A stretch of 64,000 nucleotides of DNA from Adineta vaga (taxonomy: Eukaryota > Rotifera). Below the pieces are notes generated by a model. That model did no database searches, was not told where the DNA came from, and saw only the letters and a list, made by a program, of their open reading frames with translations. Both the position numbers and the translations under genes were made by a program. How positions within the stretch are numbered: the first letter of the stretch is position 1; every line of letters begins with the position of its first letter. Shown one piece after another: positions 55,785-64,000 of this stretch. The stretch covers positions 3,596,001 to 3,660,000 of the forward strand of contig CP075492.1 in NCBI GenBank assembly GCA_021613535.1. Reading direction: 5' to 3'.

Positions 55785-58614
55785 ATGGATAATCTTCGTT
55801 TACGTGCTACCATATTGAATATTCACGATCGTCTTACTGCTGATGATCGAACACGTCTTCATCTTTATCTTGGTGATGATGAAGATCTTCCACGAAGAAT
55901 TCGAGATGATCCATCATTAAGTGGGACTTTACGTCTGATGGATTGTCTTTTCGATCGAGATACAATAAATAATCAAGATTTTAGTTTTCTTATCAATGCA
56001 CTCGATGGAATTCAATGTTTTGATGCTGCAAATTTGTTACGAAGTAAATTGATTCTTTTTTTTCTCGAAAAAATATTGTTTTGTCTAGGACATTTAAATC
56101 GAAATCGTAATGTTGATTTAAATAATTCGCTACAAAGTTTATCATCAATTATGCCACTCATCTGTAATCAGCCGCTTCGCCGTCTAGAAGATGAGAAAGG
56201 TAAACCATCTGTCGGATTGTGTATGTCATAAGTAAAATAAATGAATAATTTTATTTGATTTTAGCTAATGGTCTTCAGATAAACAATAATGGTACAAATA
56301 TTCAGGATACTTATGTAACTACAATGAAAAACAATAGAAATGTGGTATCATTGAAATTAAAAGGAAAGAAATTGCCGAAGAAATGCTCATTACCATTGAT
56401 TTTGTTATTGTGCATTATGATCGTAGCAGTCATACTTTTATTTGCTTGGATTTATGTGAAATTTCCCATATTTAAAAAAGAAAATAGTAAGTCTATCAAA
56501 ATAATCAAACAAATTCCAATAGAACAGGGGAAAGTGCAACTTAACTTTTCTGCCTGAATATACGAGATTGAAATAAATAATTACATTTGGGAGATGTTTT
56601 TTTTCCAACTCATCAAACTTTAGTCACTCTTAATAATAATCTCATTTTAGGGCATGGTATAATGCCAGATAATTCAAGATCTTTTCAAAATCACAGTACG
56701 ATCGCCCAGCATCACGAAATTACCCCATCTTTCGATCACATGAATGAAGTTACAAGCTATAACAATATTGCAGAACTATATTTCAAGATGAGAAACTACT
56801 CAAAAGCACTGGAAATATTAGATACTCAAAAACAACAACTTTCAGCTGATTCTCCGAAATTAATCCCCATCTACAATCGAATTGGTCTAATACACTCCTA
56901 CATGGGAGAACATTCAGCAGCTCTTGATGATTACAAAATCGTGCTGTCAATTCAACAAAAATCTCCTTTTCCTAATCATGCAGATTTAGCTACTACGTAC
57001 AACAGCATGGGTTTAATGTATTCTTACACTGGAGAATACAACAGAGCTCTCGAGAACTATAAAAAAGCATTAGATATTCAACAAAAAGATGTTTCTTCAA
57101 ATCATCCAGATTCCGCTACAACGTATAACAACATTGGTGAAGCATATTTTAAACTGGGGGAATACTCAACAGCTCTTACAAAATTCAACAAAGCGTTTGA
57201 GATTCAACAAAAAACTCGTTCTCCAAACCATTCGATTTTAGCAATTACTTACAATAATATTGGTCAGGTACAGTTCAAAATAGGAAATCATTCAACAGCT
57301 CTTCAGAGTTATACAGAAGCACTTAGTATTCAGCGACAATTTCCTTCCGTAAACAATCAAACAATAGCCATCATTCATAATAACTTCGGTACATATTATT
57401 CTGCCAGGGCACAGTATTCAAAAGCTCTTGACAAGTACCACGAGGCACTCAAAATTCAACAAAATTATCTTTCTAGCGATCATCCTGATTTAGCTGTAAT
57501 TTATAACAATATTGGTGAAGTGTACTTCAAGCGTGGAAACTTCTCAAAAGCTCGAAAAGAGTATAACAAGGCACTGAATATTCAAAAAAAGAATCCTGCA
57601 TCAAATCATCCAAATTTAGCCGTTACCTACATTCACATTGATCTAGTCGATTTAGATGAGGTAGGAGACTTAAAATCTCGTAACTACTTCGACAAGGCAA
57701 TAGAAATTCAAGAAAAACATCTTCCTTTTGGACATTCCGATTTAGCCGCTACTTACAACAATGTCGGCTCAATGTTTCTCAAGAAGGAAGATTATAAAAG
57801 AGCTCGTGAAAACTATGAAAAGGCATTACAAATTCAACAAAATTCTTTTTCTGCTGATCATATCGACTTGGCTACGACTTACAACAACTTCGGTGAATTA
57901 GATCTCAAATACGAAGAATACACAAAAGCTTTGGAAAACTTTAACAAAACATTAGGAATTCAACAAAAATCTCTTCCTCTCACTCATCCAGATTTTGCTA
58001 TAACTTACAACAATATGGGGGAAATACAGCTCAAAAAAGGAATGAATTTAACAGCACTTGCTTACTTCAACAAAGCATTAGAAATTCAACAAAAATCATT
58101 TCAGTCTAATCATCCAGCTATAGGTATTACATACAACAATATTGGTTCAGTATATTCGACGATAAAAAATTATTCAAAAGCACTTGAATACTATAACAAA
58201 GCACTTGCTATTCAAAAACAAATCCTTCGTACAAACCATCCAAGTTTAGCCACTACCTACAACAACATTGGCTTAATATATTTCGAAATGCAAAACTATT
58301 CAACATCATTTAAAACCTACACAAAGGCACTCGAAATTCAAGAAAAATCTCTTCCTCCCGATCATTCAGACTTAGCCTCTACTTTGATTAACATCGGTAA
58401 AGTGTACTTTCAGTTGGAAAAGAACGATGAAGCTCTCGAAAAGTTCAATAAAGCACTCAGCATTCAACAAAAATCTCTTCCCTCGGAACATTCCACCCTC
58501 GCTACAACTTACAACAACATTGGCTCAGTACATGAAAAGATGGGATTACCTACAAAAGCTCGCGAATTCTATGAGAAAGCGCAGAAAATTAATAGAAAAT
58601 CACTTTCCAATTGA
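55785..58614 (+). CDS. Death-effector-like / transmembrane / TPR (kinesin-light-chain type) protein
   Basis: Four exons (55785-56043, 56089-56199, 56265-56486, 56651-58614) sum to 2556 bp, 851 residues, with every junction in phase 1. Residues 1-~86 (LRLRATILNIHDRLTADDRT, ..IRDDPSLSGTLRLMDCLFDR) form an all-helical domain resembling a death-effector domain. A membrane segment follows (LPLILLLCIMIVAVILLFAW) with a basic KKLPKK flank. From ~residue 250 there are about 14 TPRs of 42 residues of the kinesin-light-chain type: TYNNIGxxYxxxxxYxxALxxYxKALxIQQKSLPxxHPDLA. The DED-like part would face the cytosol and the TPR array the outside or lumen (topology by the positive-inside rule is uncertain). 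DEDs recruit caspase-type proteins and TPRs bind peptides, so a receptor-like adaptor is plausible. The long frame could also start at 56587, but the splice evidence favours the joined model. Confidence 0.78.
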
Positions 58615-58901
58615 AACATTTGTATTCAGGAGTTTTGAAATAGAAATAAAAAACACGAAATATTCATTTGATTATTTTGTCCATTCTCACATTTACATCA
58701 ATCGAAAAAGGAACTTTCAAATTGTTGTTTTTTTAATTTAACAATCGTTATTTTAAGAGCTTATATGAAGATGAAGTGATTTACATTTTCATATCGTATT
58801 AAGTGAATTTGATTTTCAATAAGTTTTGTTAAGAAAAATTGTTATTCAAAACAAAATTCAGTCACTTATAAATGATTTTCAATTCAAAAGTATGTGAATA
58901 A

Positions 58902-61608
58902 ATGTCTTCTATTATCGGCACATTCGATGTATCTTTTCCCGAAACGAATCGATCTGTTCAAAGTAAGAGTCTAACAGAGCTTCGACTTTTATTTATAAAA
59001 TCGTTTTCATTATAGTAAGTAATTTGGATGAACCTGAGTATCATTCAAATGACTATTCTCGAACGAAACATTCCTATGTATCGGAATTAACAACACAAGT
59101 ATCATCCATTGAACATTCAATTACTCAAGAAAATGGACGTAAACCTTGTAATAATGCATATCAATTATGTGCTATGATCATTGGTTCGGAAAAATATCAA
59201 CAAATACTTAAATCTTCTTACGAATTATTTCAATTATTTCTATATACATTTGATTCTTCAAAAACAGTGATGAATTTAATTGAAAATATATTTGATTCAA
59301 CGAAAAATATATCAATTGATTTAAGTATCTGTGTTGTTTATCAAAATCGTCAATTAGATGAAAGTGAATATCTTATAACTCAATCATTTCAAACAAATCT
59401 TATTGTTTATATTCTCTTAATTCCAACCAATAGAAATAATCTTTCCAAATCATTGAAATTCTCAATCAGTTCTGATATTTACATTCGAATAACAGAAAAA
59501 GATCATAATAAATGTCAAATAGTTCGAATGAAAGATATCAATAAAGATACAACAATTCAATTTCTAAAACAACGTGCTTTAGAAATACTTGAAATAAAGA
59601 AAATAACATCTCATCGAATTCGAATGTATTATTATGGATATGAATTATTTGATGATTTACGACCATTATCATTCGAATTTTCCTTTTTTATCAATTCAGA
59701 AAAATTACCAATCATTTTCGATCTTATTCTTTATGAAATTCGATCAAAATCAACATGTTATACAAATAATTATGATGATCACAGTGAAATTGAAGATATT
59801 AACAATAGTACAGATCTTTTTGAAACAGATTATGAAATTTTTTTTCGAAATTTTGCTTTTATTTATTACATACGTTTATATCTCTACGCCGTAATCGTAA
59901 ATCAGTAAGTATTATATATACATTTCATGTGAAATTTTAATTTGTCATTATTCTAATAGATCAACACGAAATGATCTTTCGGAATTTTATTCATTTTGTG
60001 ATAAAAATCAATCCAATCAATTAAATGAACATCAATCCACATTAGGTTTATTAACATTTTTTATGTACATTAACAAAGATTTAGTTGAATATCAACTCGA
60101 TGAGAAAAATCTCCTTCCAATTATTTATGAAAATGATCATTATAATCTCGAAGATTTCCAAACATTAATAATCGATACATTAACTGAATACATTCGTCAA
60201 CAAACATTTCATTATCCTGAATATTCACATTTTAAAGACTCATCATCGCCTTCTCAAATCAATAAACAAATTGAGAATTTATCCAAAGGTATTGAAAATA
60301 CTCTAACAAAGCATTTACAATTTTCTAATGAAACTGATTATCAAAGTCCATTTCTTATAACAAAAACTATCACGCATACATTTTTATTTCTATTCAGTCT
60401 AATTTTTCTTCCAATGACTCTTTTCATTTTCTTCATCATTCAAACACGATCATTTATTTCATCTCAAAATCAAGTTGTACGATATTTTCTTGGTATTATT
60501 TTAATCTTTACTTCGATAGTTTTATCCTGTGTTGGTTATTTGATTTTGCTCAATATGATTTATTTTTATTATTTCTATGAAGAAAATTTATTTTGGAAAA
60601 TCAGTTCTTTGGAAGTTTATTGGCCATTGATATTGATGATTTATTTGCTTTTTGTGATTTATCTTTATGTAGTGGAAGAATTTTCATCGAATTCTAATGA
60701 GAAAAAACGAGAAGAAATGATGAAAATGTTCAATCAAGCAGAAATTGAAATGTTAAAACATAAAATTCAAATCATAAATATTGAAGAATCAAAATGTAAT
60801 TCTTTCTGGAAAAATATTTATAAAAGCGAATTTAAAAATACAAAATTTCATTTAATTTTATGTAAAATCTTTCTTTTTATTCTTATTCTTAGTATTACTG
60901 CAATTCATACATGTATTCCAACAATCCATCGTACTTATTCTTATTATTCAAATCGAACGAAACCATTTCAAGTTCAATCGATACAAATTTCTTATTTTCT
61001 ATTTGGTTTTTCTCTTTATTTCATCTATCTTATCATGATTAGTCACACGTTTTATCAATATCGAATTCTCTACAATCAAATCTTACGTAAAACCATCATT
61101 AATAATCATTTAAATCTAAAAAATTCAAATCATTTTTATCTTTTCTTCACTTTAATTCATCAAAAATTACAATTACATCAAACTCTTCAATATCCAGTAA
61201 GTTCTATACATTCCTCATCGTCATTGAATATCGTTTTAGATATTATTCACATTGATATTTGATTTGATCTTAATCATAATTTCAATCATGCGATTAGTTA
61301 CTCATGTGACGAATATTTTGATTTTAATGGATATTATTATATTATCAATTGTAATTTTTGTTTTTCTTCGTGGAATTGACGTGATGAATAGAACAATAAG
61401 ACGAGAATTATCGGAATTAGTTTTTCGTACACAACGAGAAATGTTTCAAAATGAAAATTGGAAATATACACATTTAGATAGTTTTAAAGGAGATTTCTAT
61501 ACGATAACATTCTTTGGATTTCATATTGATCAAATATTTCTATTCAATTTATTCTTTATAATATTAATCGGTATTATTTCATCAATTTTCACTTTATTTA
61601 TTAATTAA
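58902..61608 (+). CDS. Ubiquitin-like-domain polytopic membrane protein, uncharacterised
   Basis: Four exons (58902-58962, 59016-59904, 59960-61196, 61240-61608) join in frame to give 851 residues; the stops at the ends of the single frames fall inside 43-55-bp introns. The first ~330 residues are soluble. Around residues 205-265 a ubiquitin-like pattern appears: DTTIQFLKQRALEILEIKKI, then HRIRMYYYGYELFDDLRPLS. Downstream are about seven hydrophobic spans: THTFLFLFSLIFLPMTLFIF, YFLGIILIFTSIVLSCVGYL, WPLILMIYLLFVIYLYVV, a cytosolic-looking basic/coiled stretch with MMKMFNQAEIEMLKHKIQ, LILCKIFLFILILSITAIH, ISYFLFGFSLYFIYLIMI, LIFDLILIIISIM, NILILMDIIILSIVIFVFL and FLFNLFFIILIGIISSIFTL. I do not recognise the family. 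Its last 8 bp overlap the 3' end of the thymidylyltransferase gene on the other strand. Confidence 0.7.
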
Positions 61609-62377
61609 AACTAAAAGCGAGTTGTTCAATTGAACCAATTTTGATTTGTTTTTCATTTTCAATCGATCGAATGAATACTGAAGCATCATTCAATGATTCA
61701 AATGTTCCCATATCAAACCAGATTGTTTCTTTGTTTAATAAATGAACATGAAGTTTCTTTTTTTCGAAATAAATTCTATTTATATCAGTTATTTCATATT
61801 CACCTCGATCGGATGGTCGAAGTGTTTTTGCAATTTGAATCACATCATTATCATAGAAATACAAACCAGTTATTGCTTTATTAGATTTTGGTTTACAAGG
61901 TTTTTCTTCAATGGAAATCGGTTGATTATTTTCATCAAGTTCAATAATACCATAACGATAAGGATCAGTGACTTCATAAGCAAATATACAAGCTCCATCT
62001 ACATTCATAAATGCTTGTAATTGTTGTGAAAGATGTTCATGATAAAATAGATTATCACCAAGAATCAATGCAACTTTGTCATTTTGTAGAAATTCTTCAG
62101 CAAGAATAAATGCTTGAGCAATTCCATTCGGTTGATTTTGTATTTGATATTGAAAATGACAACCAAATTGATTTCCATTTTCTAATAATTTTTCAAATAA
62201 ATAATAATCTTCTTTCGTTGTTATAATCAATATTTCTCGAATTCCTATCATCATCAAAACAGATAATGGATAATAAATCATTGGTTTATTATAAATAGGT
62301 AATAAATGTTTAGAAAAAACTTTTGTTAAAGGATATAAACGAGTACCTAAACCTCCTGCAAGAATAATACCTTTCAT
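61601..62377 (-). CDS. rmlA: Glucose-1-phosphate thymidylyltransferase, C-terminally short
   Basis: Intronless, 258 residues. It catalyses dTTP + glucose-1-phosphate to dTDP-glucose + PPi, the first step of dTDP-rhamnose and related sugar synthesis. Visible motifs: N-terminal nucleotide-binding GIILAGGLGTRLYPLTKVFS, then KHLLPIYNKPMIYYPLSVLM; ILGDNLFYHE; SIEEKPCKPKSNKAITGLYF; DRGEYEITDINR; WFDMGTFESLNDAS. Bacterial RmlA is about 290 residues; this frame stops at IGSIEQLAFSFN, lacking the last ~30 residues (the GFI..YG..L helices), which mainly support oligomerisation and the regulatory site. It is divergent from the dehydratase gene, with 177 bp between starts. The bacterial-type sequence, lack of introns and pathway pairing suggest horizontal acquisition. 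Confidence 0.92.
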   Translation of the reverse strand: MKGIILAGGLGTRLYPLTKVFSKHLLPIYNKPMIYYPLSVLMMIGIREILIITTKEDYYLFEKLLENGNQFGCHFQYQIQNQPNGIAQAFILAEEFLQNDKVALILGDNLFYHEHLSQQLQAFMNVDGACIFAYEVTDPYRYGIIELDENNQPISIEEKPCKPKSNKAITGLYFYDNDVIQIAKTLRPSDRGEYEITDINRIYFEKKKLHVHLLNKETIWFDMGTFESLNDASVFIRSIENEKQIKIGSIEQLAFSFN

Positions 62378-62554
62378 GTTGTCTCTTATTCAAATCAATA
62401 TGATGCATTTCTTTTCGATTGTATATCAGTAGAACATGTGTTTCATTGAATAATTATTTAGAGAGAAAGAAAGAAAGAAACGTCTTCCTATTTATTTATT
62501 GGTGAATGAATTTATCCAACTGCGGAAGAGAAAAAGAAATATCTATGTTTTAGT
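62378..62554. promoter_or_regulatory. Shared divergent promoter region of the dTDP-sugar genes
   Basis: A 177-bp intergenic region between two divergent ATGs, so both genes are probably co-regulated from it. It contains a GAAAGAAA-type repeat at 62463-62480, and an acceptor-like TGTTTTAG ends at 62553, one base before the dehydratase ATG, suggesting a leader splice. The thymidylyltransferase ATG has TTCAAATCAATATG-like AT-rich DNA upstream and no clear box. Confidence 0.45.
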
Positions 62555-63640
62555 ATGGAAAAAACGATTTTAATAACAGGTGGTGCTGGATTTATTGGTT
62601 CACATGTGATTCGTTTATTTGTAATTAAATATCCAAATTATCGTATAATTAATTTTGATGCATTAACTTATGCAGGAAATCTTGAAAATCTTCGCGATAT
62701 TGAAGATAAATCGAATTATACATTTATTAAAGGTGATCTAACTAATATCGATGAAATTGAAAATGTTTTTAAACAATTTACAATCGATGGAATTATTCAT
62801 TTAGCTGCTGAAAGTCATGTTGATCGTTCAATTGATCATCCACAATGTTTTCTACGAACAAATATTCTTGGTACAGCTTATCTATTAGATATTGTTAAAA
62901 AATATTGGAAAGATAATTTTGATAAGAAACGTTTTCATCATATTTCAACCGATGAAGTCTATGGATCATTAGATGAATCTGGTTTATTTAGTGAAACAAG
63001 TCCGTATAATCCTCAATCGCCTTATTCAGCATCGAAAGCATCAGCCGATCATGTCGTTCGATCCTATGGAAATACATATGGAATTCCATTTTTAATAAGT
63101 AATTCATCGAATAATTATGGACCAAATCAATTTCCGGAAAAATTAATTCCATTGATTATTAATAATATTCTTAACAATAATACTCTACCAATTTATGGTG
63201 ATGGAAAATATACACGAGATTGGTTATATGTTATTGATCATGCGAATGCAATTGATCTACTTTTTCATCGAGGAAGAATTGGACAATCGTATAATATTGG
63301 TGGACAAAATGAATATCAAAATATTGATTTAGTTCAATTAATTTGTCAATTAATGGATGAAAAATTAAATCGAAGAAAAGGTTCATCAGAACAATTGATT
63401 AGATTTGTTAAAGATCGACCAGGACATGATCGAAGATATGCACTTGATACAACGAAAATTAGTGAAGAACTTCATTGGAAACCATCAGTTACATTTGAAG
63501 AAGGTTTAAATCAAACGATTGATTGGTATATTCAAAATCAAACTTGGTTAAATAATATTAATCAAGGAATTTATCGATCTTTTTATTCGAATAAAAAGGA
63601 AAGAATCGAATCATCATCAGTTGGTAGTAATTTGCAATAA
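62555..63640 (+). CDS. rmlB: dTDP-glucose 4,6-dehydratase
   Basis: Intronless, 361 residues, full length for the family. It converts dTDP-glucose to dTDP-4-keto-6-deoxyglucose using bound NAD+, the second step after the neighbouring thymidylyltransferase. It is an extended short-chain dehydrogenase. Motifs: ILITGGAGFIGSHV (NAD-binding GxxGxxG), the catalytic HISTDEVYGSL (Thr, Asp, Glu triad), SPYSASKASADHVVRSY (YxxxK), NNYGPNQFPEKLIPLII, GDGKYTRDWLYVIDHANAI, and RPGHDRRYALDTTKI near the end. All catalytic residues are present. The codon usage looks like the host's. Bacterial-type RmlB with no introns beside rmlA fits ancient horizontal transfer followed by adaptation; enzymes for later steps (RmlC/RmlD) are not in this window. 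Confidence 0.95.
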   Translation: MEKTILITGGAGFIGSHVIRLFVIKYPNYRIINFDALTYAGNLENLRDIEDKSNYTFIKGDLTNIDEIENVFKQFTIDGIIHLAAESHVDRSIDHPQCFLRTNILGTAYLLDIVKKYWKDNFDKKRFHHISTDEVYGSLDESGLFSETSPYNPQSPYSASKASADHVVRSYGNTYGIPFLISNSSNNYGPNQFPEKLIPLIINNILNNNTLPIYGDGKYTRDWLYVIDHANAIDLLFHRGRIGQSYNIGGQNEYQNIDLVQLICQLMDEKLNRRKGSSEQLIRFVKDRPGHDRRYALDTTKISEELHWKPSVTFEEGLNQTIDWYIQNQTWLNNINQGIYRSFYSNKKERIESSSVGSNLQ

Positions 63641-64000
63641 AAGTGATATTGATAAAGTATTCGACTTTAGACTTCCATCTTTTTTCAACTTGCTTTCAGA
63701 ACTTTGTGTATAACTTTTATTTCGCTTGAGAGATTTTAACATTTTCCCCTATTAGAGTTGTGTGAAAAACTAATCTGATGATATGATATTTCGCCAGTCG
63801 GTGAACGTTTAACTTCCTACGACAATCCTACTGACAGAAACAATCGGGAAAGTTAAGCCGTTTTTCGTAAGCATATGATCTTATATTTACTGTTTGTTTA
63901 CATGAAAACTGAGGATTTTGGAATTTCGTTTTAAAAGTGGTTCAATAGGAAAAAACCTTTGATCGAAGTGCTGTCATTCATCTCAGTATGGAATTTTTCA
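63641..64000. other. 3' flank, no gene seen
   Basis: Sequence downstream of the dehydratase, slightly less AT-rich than other spacers. No supported coding frame reaches the window edge. Confidence 0.5.

Noticed and set aside
56587-56650. Upstream extension of the TPR frame (GDVFFPTHQTLVTLNNNL) as true N-terminus
   Set aside because: It contains the acceptor CTCATTTTAG, and the upstream DED/TM exons join in phase; more likely intron sequence.

Overview
The window looks like nuclear DNA of a bdelloid rotifer (Rotaria- or Adineta-like; the genus is inferred). It is AT-rich and eukaryotic: most genes are split by 45-75 bp GT-AG introns, with some larger ones. Its gene families are ones I associate with bdelloids: NHL-repeat proteins, TPR/kinesin-light-chain repeats, caspase-like peptidases, ADP-ribosyltransferase relatives, small GPCRs, FG-GAP proteins, and two intronless bacterial-type dTDP-sugar genes. 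All gene models are read by eye from reading frames and splice signals; no RNA or database evidence was used.

Layout. 0-14.6 kb is gene-dense on the plus strand: a tail-less casein kinase 1 (131-1342), a type II membrane protein with a predicted sugar-binding ectodomain (2053-3524), a caspase-like peptidase (4652-5506), a solo NHL-repeat exon (6014-6966), and a remarkable tandem array (8157-14564). The array holds three homologous two-transmembrane modules and a membrane-anchored FG-GAP propeller. It can be spliced in frame into one 1789-residue, seven-transmembrane protein. 15-33.3 kb holds NHL copies B, C and D, a 5'-truncated LINE with clear target-site duplications, ADP-ribosyltransferase remnants, direct repeats, an inverted-repeat element and a mariner fossil.

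34-37.1 kb (minus strand) holds the most unusual locus. It is a secreted matrix-metalloproteinase-like gene (cysteine switch, HExxHxxGxxH) whose C-terminal exons encode four tandem insect-type CS-alpha-beta defensin-like domains, made by a recent tandem duplication of a three-exon unit. Its catalytic middle has frame problems. 40-50 kb holds NHL copies E and F (F has a one-base frameshift), with an intact GPCR and a GPCR pseudogene between them. 50-54.8 kb is a graveyard of ART, GPCR and F-box/LRR-like fragments plus an ART-like gene with two frame breaks.

55.8-63.6 kb is again intact. It contains a death-effector-like/transmembrane/TPR protein, a ubiquitin-like-domain polytopic membrane protein, and a divergent pair encoding glucose-1-phosphate thymidylyltransferase and dTDP-glucose 4,6-dehydratase, the first two steps of dTDP-deoxysugar synthesis, probably acquired from bacteria.

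The four complete NHL genes share one architecture: B-box-like zinc finger and coiled coil in exon 1, six NHL blades in exon 2. They form a locally duplicating family. Stretches without a supported gene are listed individually.
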